Source: an uncultured Oscillospiraceae bacterium (lineage in GTDB: Bacteria > Bacillota > Clostridia > Oscillospirales > Oscillospiraceae). From it: DNA of 64,000 bases. A model generated the notes under the pieces. The model was not told the DNA's origin. It saw only the letters and a program-made list of their open reading frames with translations, and searched no databases. A program made the translations under genes and the position numbers. Location: NCBI GenBank assembly GCA_949878425.1, contig CATLAL010000011.1, forward strand, positions 1-64,000, given 5' to 3'. Of this stretch, positions 33,682 through 41,790 are shown one piece after another. Position 1 is the first letter of the stretch, and each line of letters opens with the position of its first letter.

Positions 33682-34452
33682 TCATGGAGCTCCAATCCGG
33701 TCTAGCACATGCACCAGACGCTCCCGGTACATCTCCTGGACCCAGGGCAGCTCCCCCAGCCCGGTAAAGGAGCAGGCGGCAGCGTATCCCGCCTGCTCCA
33801 AGCGTCTTTTCCAGATGCCGGCCATGTCGTTTTGGGCGTGGCTCCCCGCCGTCAGCATCAGCGGCCAAAGTGTCACTCTGGACCGCCCGCTGCGCTCCAG
33901 CCAGCCGAGAATGTCCTCCAGCCCCGGCCGGCCCCTCATGGCGCCCACGCAGAGGTCCTCCCTGCCCTCCCGCTCAATCGCGTCCTGCAAGGCCGGATAG
34001 ACCAAGTCGGCAGCGCCGCCTGTGCCGTGGCCCATAAACACGGCTGCCTCACCGTCTGCCTCCGGGCAGGCCGCGCAGAGCCGGCAGGCAAAGCGCGGGA
34101 TGTCGCCGCTGTCCGCCAGCAGAGGCCTGCCCACCGTCAGAAGCCGGAACCCGCCGGCCAGCGCCTCCGCCTCCGCCCTCAGCCGCCTGTACTCATCGCC
34201 GCGGAGCAGGTGGGTGGGCTGCACGACGACCTGTCCCACCCCCTCCTCCCGCAGCCGCTCCAGCGCCTGGGACAGACTGGGAATTTCCTCCCCTCTCTCC
34301 GCCAGAATGCGCCGGACTGCGGGGCTGGTAAAGGCCCGGACCCAGCGGAAGCCGGGAGCGGCGTCTGACAAAGCCCGCTCCACGGCCGTAATGCCGGCGC
34401 GGGCCGCCGGAACGCTGGTGCCGAAGCTGGCTATTACAAGAGCGCGCACCAC
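33682..34452 (-). CDS. cbiK: Anaerobic sirohydrochlorin cobaltochelatase
   Basis: 256 aa from a GTG at 34452 preceded by GGGAGGAGG; an upstream ATG at 34551 gives an unlikely extension. LVIASFGTSVPAARAGI, PTHLLRGDEY, the catalytic MGHGT and AGSHAQNDMAG are CbiK hallmarks. It inserts Co2+ into sirohydrochlorin in the anaerobic B12 pathway. No other cobalamin genes are adjacent and the upstream 290 bases show no cobalamin riboswitch that I can recognise. Confidence 0.92.
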   Translation of the reverse strand: MVRALVIASFGTSVPAARAGITAVERALSDAAPGFRWVRAFTSPAVRRILAERGEEIPSLSQALERLREEGVGQVVVQPTHLLRGDEYRRLRAEAEALAGGFRLLTVGRPLLADSGDIPRFACRLCAACPEADGEAAVFMGHGTGGAADLVYPALQDAIEREGREDLCVGAMRGRPGLEDILGWLERSGRSRVTLWPLMLTAGSHAQNDMAGIWKRRLEQAGYAAACSFTGLGELPWVQEMYRERLVHVLDRIGAP

Positions 34453-34680
34453 AGGTCGCGCCTCCTCCCTATGGCAAGATTCGTATCCCGGGCTGCAGCC
34501 GTATCCGCAAAGCCTTCGTCCGGGGAGCCGTCTTTCTCGTTGAGGATCCACACGCCTGGCTCATACAATCATGATTCGCTGAAATAGGATCGCTGCAAGC
34601 GGGCCGATGGCCCGTTCCATTTCAAAATACCTGCCTCTTCTATTTTATGAGACGGGCGTGCCGCGGGTCCATTTCTCCCC

Positions 34681-34709
34681 TTGCAATTTTCCGGGAACAA
34701 GATTAGAAT
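34681..34709 (+). promoter_or_regulatory. Promoter of ispD-ispF
   Basis: TTGCAA (34681-34686), 17 bases, TAGAAT (34704-34709). Confidence 0.7.
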
Positions 34710-34744
34710 AGGAAAAAGATCGATCGAAAAGGAGGACTTGCCGG

Positions 34745-35485
34745 ATGTTCAATCCGTTTTCCAAGCTGCTGCGCCGGAAAAAGAGGGAGGACCACCCCTT
34801 TTGCAGCGCCATTGTGGCCGCCGCCGGTTCCTCCCGCCGCATGGAGGGGGAGAACAAGCTTCTGCTGCCCCTGGAAGGCATTCCCGTGCTGGCCCGGACT
34901 CTGCTGGCCCTGGACGCCGCCCGCCTGGTGGACGAAATCGTCGTCGCGGCGCGGGAGGCCGATCTGCTGACCGTGGGCGACCTTTGCAAAATCTACGGCA
35001 TATCCAAGCCCGTGAAGATCGTCCGGGGCGGTGAGACGCGGCTGGAATCCGTCTACGCCGCCTGCCTGGAGTGCCGGGAGGACGCCGCCTTTCTCGCCGT
35101 CCACGACGGCGCGCGGCCCCTGGCGGAGCCGGATCTCATTGACCGCGTCATTGCTCTGGCCCACCGAACCAATGCCGCCGCCCCCGCCGTGCCGGTAAAA
35201 GACACCATTAAGCTGGTGATGGGCAGCGTGGTGGAGCGCACGCCGGACCGGGACAGCCTTCGGGCCGTTCAGACCCCCCAGGCCTTTGACGCCCAGCTGC
35301 TGCGGGCGGCTCTCCAGGCCGCTTCGGAGGCGGGCGCGGAGGTTACAGACGACTGCACCGCCGTGGAGCGCCTGGGGAAGGACGTATACCTGACCGACGG
35401 CTCCTATGAGAACATCAAGATCACCACGCCGGAGGACATGCTCTTAGCGGAGGCTCTTCTGCAAAAGAGGGAGGAACGGCTATGA
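34745..35485 (+). CDS. ispD: 2-C-methyl-D-erythritol 4-phosphate cytidylyltransferase
   Basis: 246 aa. [12 protein letters not shown] is the CTP-binding loop, then [14 protein letters not shown] and AVPVKDTIK. About 18 residues precede the usual IspD start. It couples CTP to MEP in the non-mevalonate isoprenoid pathway. The stop overlaps the ispF start by 4 bases. Confidence 0.96.
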   Translation: MFNPFSKLLRRKKREDHPFCSAIVAAAGSSRRMEGENKLLLPLEGIPVLARTLLALDAARLVDEIVVAAREADLLTVGDLCKIYGISKPVKIVRGGETRLESVYAACLECREDAAFLAVHDGARPLAEPDLIDRVIALAHRTNAAAPAVPVKDTIKLVMGSVVERTPDRDSLRAVQTPQAFDAQLLRAALQAASEAGAEVTDDCTAVERLGKDVYLTDGSYENIKITTPEDMLLAEALLQKREERL

Positions 35486-35970
35486 GGACGCTCCGGATCG
35501 GCCACGGCTACGACGTACACCGTCTGACGGAGGGGCGCGCCCTGGTGCTGGGCGGTGTGACGATCCCCCACGAGAGGGGGCTTCTGGGCCACTCGGACGC
35601 GGACGTAGTCCTCCACGCCCTGATGGACGCCCTGCTGGGGGCGGCGGCCCTGGGGGACATCGGCCGGCTCTTCCCGGACAGCGATCCCCGCTACCAGGGG
35701 GCGGACAGCCGGGTCCTGCTGCGGGAGATGGCCTCCCGCCTGGCCCGGGCGGGATGGGCGGTGGGCAATGTGGACGTAACCCTCGTCGCCCAGCGGCCCA
35801 AGGTGGCCCCCTATGTCCCCCGGATGCGGGAGAACATCGCCGCCGACCTGGGCGTGGAGCTGGACGCGGTCAGCATCAAGGCCACCACCGAGGAGGGCCT
35901 GGGCTTCACCGGCGCGGGGGAGGGCATGGCCGCCCACGCCGTGGCGATATTGATACCCATTGAATATTAA
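35482..35970 (+). CDS. ispF: 2-C-methyl-D-erythritol 2,4-cyclodiphosphate synthase
   Basis: 162 aa, normal length. [11 protein letters not shown] (metal-binding Asp, His), [13 protein letters not shown] (metal His), DIGRLFPD and the C-terminal [16 protein letters not shown] are IspF signatures. Acts two steps after IspD in the MEP pathway; the pair is translationally coupled. Confidence 0.97.
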   Translation: MRTLRIGHGYDVHRLTEGRALVLGGVTIPHERGLLGHSDADVVLHALMDALLGAAALGDIGRLFPDSDPRYQGADSRVLLREMASRLARAGWAVGNVDVTLVAQRPKVAPYVPRMRENIAADLGVELDAVSIKATTEEGLGFTGAGEGMAAHAVAILIPIEY

Positions 35971-35998
35971 AAGCAAGGGGGTTCTGCTCCCCAAGAGG

Positions 35999-36087
35999 GT
36001 GCCTATCTGCTCGATGGCTCCGGGGCGCGGAATATCCCCAGGGAGGGCCGTGGGGACACCCCCTGGGGCTATCGAGCAGATAGGCAC
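35999..36087. repeat. Large palindrome between ispF and the aldo/keto reductase
   Basis: GTGCCTATCTGCTCGAT (35999-36015) pairs perfectly with ATCGAGCAGATAGGCAC (36071-36087); the 55-base interior can fold further. Likely a bidirectional terminator or REP-like element. Confidence 0.7.
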
Positions 36088-36105
36088 TTGCGGCCTGGCG
36101 GCCGC

Positions 36106-37278
36106 CTACCACAATTTAAAGAATCGAATCGCCCCTTTGGCCGCCTTATAGGGAATCGTCTCCAGCGCTTTGGCGGCGTTTTGCAGCTCCTGGCGGATGG
36201 GGATGCCCTGGGGGCAGTGGCTCTCGCATTTGCCGCACCGGACGCACTGGGAGGCGCTGCTGGGGTTCTGCCGCATGGCGGTACACTGGAGGTACTCCTT
36301 CCGGCCGGAGGCCCTGCCCTCCGTGTACATGGCGTTGTAGCAGCGAAACGCGCCCGGGATGTCCACCCCCTTGGGGCAGGGCATGCAGTACCCGCAGCCC
36401 GTGCAGCCCACCCTCACCCGGTTGCGGATGATCTCCTTGACCCGCTCCACCAGGGCCCGGTCCGCCTCTGTCATGCACCCGGGCGCGCCGGCGGAGGCGG
36501 CAGCCAGGTTCTGTTCCACCATTTCCAGGGAGTTCATGCCCGAGAGCACGCAGGTGACCTCTGGCTGGTCGAAGAGCCACCGGAAAGCCAGCTCCGCCGG
36601 AGCTGTGCCGGCGGAGCGCAGCAGCGCCCTTGCCTCCTCCGGCAGCAGGTCTACCAGACGGCCTCCCCGCAGAGGCTCCATGATCACAACCGGCAGTCCC
36701 CGCCGGCTGGCATATTGCAGGCCCTCCCGCCCGGCCTGGGAGCCCTCGTCCATGTAGTTGTACTGAATCTGGCAGAAATCCCAGTCATAGGCGTCCACCA
36801 GCTGCCGGAACATGGCCGTGCTGCCGTGGTAGGAGAAGCCGATATTGCGGATCTGCCCGGAGGAGAGCTTCTCCCGGATCCACTCCTGGGCCCCAAGGCC
36901 CGCCAGCTTCTCCCATGTGGCCAGGTCTGTGAGCATATGCATCAGGTAGTAGTCAACGTGGTCCGTCTGGAGGCGGCGCAGCTCCTCCTGAAAGATCTTT
37001 TCCATCCCCGCCCGGGATTTAATGAGGTAGTGGGGCAGCTTGGTGGCCAGATACACCCTGTCCCTGCACCGGCCCCGGCGGAGAATCTCCCCTACCGCCG
37101 CCTCGCTGCCAGGATAGATATAGGCGGTGTCCAGGTAGTTCACGCCCCCCTCGATCGCCGAGAGCACCTCCCGCTCCGCCTTGTCCAGGTCAATGGAGCC
37201 GTTTTTCCGGGAAAACCGCATGCAGCCGTAGCCAAGCAGCGAAATGTCGTTCCCCTTTTTATCCTTCCTGTACTGCAT
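36106..37278 (-). CDS. Aldo/keto reductase with C-terminal 4Fe-4S domain
   Basis: 390 aa from the ATG at 37278 (AAAGGAG upstream). Residues about 10-270 form an AKR barrel with the Asp/Tyr/Lys/His active site in YLDTAYIYPGSE, YLATKLP and YYLMHML. Residues about 290-365 carry two ferredoxin-type motifs, CTGCGYCMPCPKGVDIP and CVRCGKCESHCP. This architecture is common in anaerobes and suggests ferredoxin-linked reduction; the substrate is unknown. Confidence 0.92.
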   Translation of the reverse strand: MQYRKDKKGNDISLLGYGCMRFSRKNGSIDLDKAEREVLSAIEGGVNYLDTAYIYPGSEAAVGEILRRGRCRDRVYLATKLPHYLIKSRAGMEKIFQEELRRLQTDHVDYYLMHMLTDLATWEKLAGLGAQEWIREKLSSGQIRNIGFSYHGSTAMFRQLVDAYDWDFCQIQYNYMDEGSQAGREGLQYASRRGLPVVIMEPLRGGRLVDLLPEEARALLRSAGTAPAELAFRWLFDQPEVTCVLSGMNSLEMVEQNLAAASAGAPGCMTEADRALVERVKEIIRNRVRVGCTGCGYCMPCPKGVDIPGAFRCYNAMYTEGRASGRKEYLQCTAMRQNPSSASQCVRCGKCESHCPQGIPIRQELQNAAKALETIPYKAAKGAIRFFKLW

Positions 37279-37369
37279 TTGCCGCTCCTTTCCGTATCCG
37301 GCGGGATCCGGTCCCGCCTCCGTGCGCACTCCGAAGGCGCCTCCGCCGGAGCTGCCCGCACTGTCACAA

Positions 37370-37411
37370 GCGCCGCCCGGACGCAGGAGAGAGCCCGCGT
37401 CCGGGCGGCGC
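37370..37411 (-). terminator. Stem-loop downstream of the flavodiiron gene
   Basis: GCGCCGCCCGGACGC pairs with GCGTCCGGGCGGCGC: a perfect 15-bp stem with a 12-nt loop. Confidence 0.7.
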
Positions 37412-37427
37412 AATGCACCCGCGCTTC

Positions 37428-38588
37428 TCAGGCGAGGAGCTCGTCCGCAATCCGCTCCATAGCGGCCAGATCGCTCTCCTTCACCGCGCCCTGGATGGTG
37501 TGGACCGTCTCACAGAGGGCGATGCCCTTCATGGCCGTGAGACAGGCGGTCATGCACTTGGCCGCGGCGGGGGCCCAGGAGCCGTTTTCGATGACAGCCA
37601 CGGTCCGGTTTCGGTAGGTCTTGTCCCGCAGATGGGCCATGAAGTGCTCCATGGGCGGGAAGAGCCCGCCGTCGTAGGTGGAGCTCATGGCCACAAGCCT
37701 GCCGCAGCGGAAGGCGGCCTCCACCGCCTGGGACTGGTCGCAGCGGCACAGGTCTATCACCTCCGCCTTGGGGCAGCCCTTTTGCTCCAGAATCGCCGCC
37801 ATCTTCTCCGCCGCCCGGGCGGTGTTGCCGTGGATGGAGGCATAGGCCACCAGCACGCTCTCCGGCTCCTCGGGCACATAGCGGCTCCAGAGGTCGTATT
37901 TTTCGATATAGCGGCCCAAGTTCTCCCGGAGGATCGGCCCGTGGAGGGGGCAGATGGTCCGGATATCCAGGCCGGCGGCCTTCTTCAGCAGCGCCTGGAC
38001 CGAGGCGCCGTACTTACCCACGATGTTGCAGTAGTAGCGCCGGGCCTCGCCCTCCCAGGGCTCCTGGGCGGAGAGGGTCCCGAACTTGCCGAAGCCGTCG
38101 GCGGAGAAGAGGATCTTCTCCTGGGACTCGTAGCTCACCATCACCTCCGGCCAGTGGACCATGGGGGCCATGAAGAAGGTGAGGGTGTGCTCCCCCAGGG
38201 TGAGGACGTCCCCCTCCTTTACCGTCAGGGAGCGGCCGGACCAATCGAAGAACTTGGGCAGCATGGCAAAGGTCTTGGCGTTGCCCACCAGAGTCAGCTG
38301 CGGATATTTTTCCAGCAGGGCGCCCACGCTGCCGGCGTGGTCCGGCTCCAGGTGGTGGAGCACCAGGTAGTCCGGCTCGCGGCCCTCCAGCTCCCGCTCC
38401 AGATTTTGCAGCCACCGCTCCGTGGCCCGGCGATCCACCGTGTCCAGCACGGCGGTTTTCTCGTCCAGAATGACGTAGGCGTTGTAGGAGACGCCGTTGG
38501 GGACGGGGTACTGTCCCTCAAAGAGATCAATGGAATCGTCGTCCACGCCAACATAGCGGACGGCGTCGGAGATGCGCACATCAAACAT
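37428..38588 (-). CDS. fprA: FprA-type flavodiiron protein
   Basis: 386 aa. The N-terminal metallo-beta-lactamase diiron domain has HHLEPDHAG, MVHWPEVM, LFSADGFG and CPLHGPI; the C-terminal flavodoxin domain (about 250-386) has ASIHGNTARAAEKM and SSTYDGG. It reduces O2 to water (or NO to N2O) and protects anaerobes from oxygen. Strong sigma-A promoter and own terminator. Confidence 0.96.
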   Translation of the reverse strand: MFDVRISDAVRYVGVDDDSIDLFEGQYPVPNGVSYNAYVILDEKTAVLDTVDRRATERWLQNLERELEGREPDYLVLHHLEPDHAGSVGALLEKYPQLTLVGNAKTFAMLPKFFDWSGRSLTVKEGDVLTLGEHTLTFFMAPMVHWPEVMVSYESQEKILFSADGFGKFGTLSAQEPWEGEARRYYCNIVGKYGASVQALLKKAAGLDIRTICPLHGPILRENLGRYIEKYDLWSRYVPEEPESVLVAYASIHGNTARAAEKMAAILEQKGCPKAEVIDLCRCDQSQAVEAAFRCGRLVAMSSTYDGGLFPPMEHFMAHLRDKTYRNRTVAVIENGSWAPAAAKCMTACLTAMKGIALCETVHTIQGAVKESDLAAMERIADELLA

Positions 38589-38650
38589 GGCTTGATATCC
38601 TTTCTTCTGTAAGCCGGCAGTCCGGCAGAGGTTATGGAAATTTCTCCCCT

Positions 38651-38679
38651 ATTATACTGACCGGAGCTGCGATTGTCAA
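38651..38679 (-). promoter_or_regulatory. Promoter of fprA
   Basis: Minus strand TTGACA (38679-38674), 17 bases, TATAAT (38656-38651): fully consensus. Confidence 0.9.
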
Positions 38680-38741
38680 CAAAAACGGGGAGAAAAGGGC
38701 GGGTTTTCCCCCGCCGTCCCAAAATTTTTTGCAGGTTCCTC

Positions 38742-38770
38742 TTGCAAATCGTGAAAAAACGTGCTACAAT
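38742..38770 (+). promoter_or_regulatory. Promoter of the aromatic amino acid operon
   Basis: TTGCAA (38742-38747), 17 bases, TACAAT (38765-38770). It stands 31 bases upstream of the leader peptide start. Confidence 0.8.
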
Positions 38771-38801
38771 ACCTCCAGCTATTCAAAAAGAGGTATTTTT
38801 T

Positions 38802-38861
38802 ATGACTGCCAGACGCTTCGCCGCCGCATACTACTTTTACTTTATCTACACAAGTAGATAA
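38802..38861 (+). CDS. Phe/Tyr-rich attenuation leader peptide (19 aa)
   Basis: Preceded by AAAGAGGT, the ORF encodes MTARRFAAAYYFYFIYTSR. Seven of 19 residues are Phe or Tyr, six of them within eight codons (829-849). It lies between the operon promoter and an intrinsic terminator, ahead of DAHP synthase. The layout is that of ribosome-mediated attenuators (compare pheL). Ribosome stalling on Tyr/Phe codons when these amino acids are scarce would favour read-through. The ORF and terminator are seen; the mechanism is inferred. Confidence 0.85.
   Translation: MTARRFAAAYYFYFIYTSR
38842..38861 (+). promoter_or_regulatory. Leader hairpin overlapping the leader peptide stop
   Basis: TTATCTAC (38842-38849), loop ACAA, GTAGATAA (38854-38861): perfect 8-bp stem ending with the stop codon. 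It would be melted by a ribosome reading the leader, the expected first (1:2 or pause) hairpin of an attenuator. Confidence 0.65.
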
Positions 38862-38906
38862 GGTTTGTTTTGCTGCGGCAAGGGGATGGAGCTGGTATCC
38901 ATTGAG

Positions 38907-38945
38907 GGTCTTACAGTGAAACAGCTGTAGGGCCTTTTTTCTTTT
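38907..38945 (+). terminator. Attenuator terminator before aroF
   Basis: GGTCTTACAG (38907-38916) pairs with CTGTAGGGCC (38925-38934), including two G-T wobbles, followed by TTTTTTCTTTT. An intrinsic terminator lying between the leader peptide and the first structural gene. Confidence 0.8.
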
Positions 38946-38984
38946 ATCCCTGTGCTGATTTTATGGAAATGGAGTGTTTTGACC

Positions 38985-40016
38985 ATGATTGTTATTCTGA
39001 AAAAGCAGGCCGAGCCCCAGCAGGTGGACGTATTCGTCAGCTGGCTGCACAATATGGGCCTGGAGACCCACATGTCCGTGGGGGAGAACCACACCATCGT
39101 GGGCCTGGTGGGGGACACCTCCCGGGTGGATATTGAGAGCATCATGGCCCTGGACATTGTGGAGATGGTGCGCCGCATCCAGGAGCCCTACAAAAACGCC
39201 AACCGCAAGTTCCACGAGGAGGACACCGTCATCACTCTGCCCAACGGGGCGCGGATCGGCGGCGGGCATTTCCTGGTGATGGCCGGCCCCTGCTCTGTGG
39301 AGACGGAGGAGCAGATCATCTCCGTGGCCCAGTCCGTGAAGGCCGCCGGGGCCCAGGTCCTCCGGGGCGGCGCCTTCAAGCCCCGCACGTCCCCCTACGC
39401 CTTCCAGGGCCTCCAGGGGGAGGGCATCCGCCTGCTGCTGGAGGCCAAGGCCGCCACCGGCCTGCCCATTGTGACGGAAATCATGGACGCCAAGCACCTG
39501 CCCCTCTTCGAGGACATCGACATCATCCAGGTGGGGGCCCGGAACATGCAGAACTTCGAGCTGCTCAAGGAGCTGGGCAAGCTGCGCAGGCCCGTCCTCC
39601 TGAAGCGTGGCCTGGCCAACACCCTCCAGGAGCTGCTCATGAGCGCGGAGTATATCATGGCCGGGGGCAACAACCAGGTGATCCTCTGCGAGCGGGGCAT
39701 CCGCACCTTTGAGACCGCCACCCGCAACACCATGGACCTCTCCGTCATCCCGGTGCTCCACCAGCTCAGCCACCTGCCGGTGGTGGTGGACCCCAGCCAC
39801 GCCACGGGCCGCTGGGAGCTGGTGTCCCCCATGGCCCTGGGCGCCACGGCCTGCGGCGCGGACGGGCTCATCATCGAGGTCCACAACGACCCGGAGCACG
39901 CCCTGTGCGACGGCCCCCAGTCCCTGCGGCCGGAGAAGTTCGCAGACATGATGGAGAAGATACGGGCCATCCGCCCCTACGCCGACCGCTCCTTTACCAC
40001 AGGCACGCTGGAGTAG
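38985..40016 (+). CDS. aroF: 3-deoxy-7-phosphoheptulonate (DAHP) synthase
   Basis: 343 aa from the ATG at 38985. An N-terminal ferredoxin-like (ACT-like) domain (1 to about 75) is fused to a class I-beta barrel: AGPCSVET, GGAFKPRTSPYAFQG, VTEIMD, QVGARNMQN, DPSHATGR. It condenses PEP and erythrose-4-phosphate, the first step to chorismate. The N-terminal domain in Thermotoga-type enzymes mediates Tyr/Phe feedback. Its gene is the first after the Phe/Tyr attenuator. Confidence 0.97.
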   Translation: MIVILKKQAEPQQVDVFVSWLHNMGLETHMSVGENHTIVGLVGDTSRVDIESIMALDIVEMVRRIQEPYKNANRKFHEEDTVITLPNGARIGGGHFLVMAGPCSVETEEQIISVAQSVKAAGAQVLRGGAFKPRTSPYAFQGLQGEGIRLLLEAKAATGLPIVTEIMDAKHLPLFEDIDIIQVGARNMQNFELLKELGKLRRPVLLKRGLANTLQELLMSAEYIMAGGNNQVILCERGIRTFETATRNTMDLSVIPVLHQLSHLPVVVDPSHATGRWELVSPMALGATACGADGLIIEVHNDPEHALCDGPQSLRPEKFADMMEKIRAIRPYADRSFTTGTLE

Positions 40017-40096
40017 GGCCCCATGGCCCCACCGGGCCGGCCCAGGCGACTTGTAATTCCGGTACGCGGCCCCTACAAAAATGGAGGAAAATCAAT

Positions 40097-40942
40097 ATGA
40101 TGGAGACAATAGGCGTCGTGGGGCTGGGCCTCATCGGCGGCAGCATGGCCAAGGCTATCCGCAGGTACACGAACTGCACCCTCCTGGGCTACAACCGGAG
40201 CGGTACGGTGCTCAGCCGGGCCCTGGACGAGGGGGTGCTGGACGGGGTGCTGACGGAGGAGAAGCTGGCGGAGTGCGACCTGGTGATCATCGCCCTGTAC
40301 CCGGAGGCCACGGTGGCCTATGTGACGGAGCACCGGGACCAGTTTCGCCGGGGCGGGCTTGTGATGGACTGCGGCGGCGTAAAGGGCGTGGTCTGCGGAC
40401 CCCTGGAGAGCGTGGTGAAGGACGCGGGGTTCCACTTCATCGGCGGGCACCCCATGGCGGGCATCGAGCGCTCCGGGTACGAATCCTCCTTTCCGGAGCT
40501 GTTCCAGGGCGCGTCCCTGATACTGACCCCCTATCCGGATACGCCCCAAACGTGCGTGGACGATATCTGGGAATTCGCCCAGAGGCTGGGCTTCAGCCAT
40601 CTCCAGCCCTCCACGCCGGAGCGGCACGACCACATCATCGCCTACACCTCCCAGCTGGCCCACGTGGTGAGCTGCGCCTATGTGGGCAGCCCCTCGGCCC
40701 CTGATTTTGCTGGCTTCTCCGCCGGAAGCTTCAAGGACATGACCAGGGTGGCGCGGCTCAACGAGGAGATGTGGACGGAGCTCTTTCTGGAGAACCGGGA
40801 GGCCCTGGTCCGGGAGATCGACACACTGGTGGAGGAGCTGGCGGCCTTCGCCTACACCATCCGCCGTGGGGACCGGGAGCGTCTGCGGGACATGCTCCGG
40901 CACGCCCGGGAGATCAAGGAGGCCATTGATAAAGACCGCTGA
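40097..40942 (+). CDS. tyrA: Prephenate dehydrogenase
   Basis: 281 aa. GVVGLGLIGGSMAKAI is the NAD-binding loop; GGHPMAGIERSGYESS contains the substrate-binding signature; LAHVVSCAY follows. No ACT domain is present. It oxidises prephenate to 4-hydroxyphenylpyruvate for tyrosine. ATG at 40097 follows GGAGGA. Confidence 0.95.
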   Translation: MMETIGVVGLGLIGGSMAKAIRRYTNCTLLGYNRSGTVLSRALDEGVLDGVLTEEKLAECDLVIIALYPEATVAYVTEHRDQFRRGGLVMDCGGVKGVVCGPLESVVKDAGFHFIGGHPMAGIERSGYESSFPELFQGASLILTPYPDTPQTCVDDIWEFAQRLGFSHLQPSTPERHDHIIAYTSQLAHVVSCAYVGSPSAPDFAGFSAGSFKDMTRVARLNEEMWTELFLENREALVREIDTLVEELAAFAYTIRRGDRERLRDMLRHAREIKEAIDKDR

Positions 40943-40994
40943 CCCGCGGGGCCCCACCGGCCCCGCAAAAGGATAAAAAGAAAGGGGACATTCC

Positions 40995-41786
40995 ATGGAT
41001 ACCAGCTATATTACCGACTACTACAACAACTACAACGAGGACCAGCGGACCAAATCCCGCCACGGCAGCGTGGAGTTCCTCACCAACATGAAGTATATCC
41101 GGCAGTACGTCCCCCAGGGGGCGAAGATCCTGGACGTAGGCGCGGGCACCGGGGTCTACTCCATCGCCCTGGCCATGGACGGCTACGACATGCACGCCAT
41201 TGAGCTGGTGGAGCACAACATCGAGGTCTTTCACGCCAATCTGAGGGAGTGCGGGGCGGAGATCCCGGTGGAGCAGGGCAACGCCCTGGACCTGGGCCGG
41301 TTCGCGGACGAGAGCTTTGACGCGGTGCTGCTCTTCGGACCCCTGTACCACCTCTACACCAGGGAGGACAAGCTGACGGTGCTGCGGGAGGCCCGTCGGG
41401 TGCTGAAGCGGAACGGGCATATCTTTGCCGCCTACTGTATGAACGAGGCCACCATGATCCAGTACGCCTTCGCCGGCGACGGCAGCAAGATGATGGAGTG
41501 CCTGACCCAGGGCATGCTGACCGCGGACTACAAGTGCATCTCCGAGCCGGCGGACCTCTTCGAGATGGTGCGGCTGGAGGATATCAACGGCCTGAACCGG
41601 GAGGCTGGGCTCAAGCGGGTGAAGATTATCGCCTCCGACCTCTTCTCCCACTACATCCAGGACCGGATTGACAGCTTCTCCAACGCGGTCTTTCAGAACT
41701 ACGTGCGCTACCATCTCACCATCTGCGAGCGGCCCGACCTCATCGGGGCCACCAACCACAGCCTGGATATTCTGACCAAGGAGTGA
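40995..41786 (+). CDS. Class I SAM-dependent methyltransferase
   Basis: 263 aa. Motif I ILDVGAGTGVYSIAL (about 36-50), acidic end of strand 2 in HAIELVEHN, then DAVLLFGPLYHL and REARRVLKRNG. The target is unknown. It sits inside the shikimate operon, 8 to 55 bases from its neighbours, which suggests a substrate in aromatic metabolism or simple hitch-hiking. No pathway step is missing that a methyltransferase would fill. Confidence 0.88.
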   Translation: MDTSYITDYYNNYNEDQRTKSRHGSVEFLTNMKYIRQYVPQGAKILDVGAGTGVYSIALAMDGYDMHAIELVEHNIEVFHANLRECGAEIPVEQGNALDLGRFADESFDAVLLFGPLYHLYTREDKLTVLREARRVLKRNGHIFAAYCMNEATMIQYAFAGDGSKMMECLTQGMLTADYKCISEPADLFEMVRLEDINGLNREAGLKRVKIIASDLFSHYIQDRIDSFSNAVFQNYVRYHLTICERPDLIGATNHSLDILTKE

Positions 41787-41790
41787 TTCC

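Noticed and set aside
34551..34551. Start of cbiK at 34551
   Set aside because: It adds a Cys/Arg-rich stretch not seen in CbiK and lacks a ribosome site; the GTG at 34452 follows GGGAGGAGG.
34453..34680. Possible cobalamin riboswitch upstream of cbiK
   Set aside because: I looked for the conserved B12-box core and the flanking helices on the minus strand and did not find them; only ordinary short stems are present.
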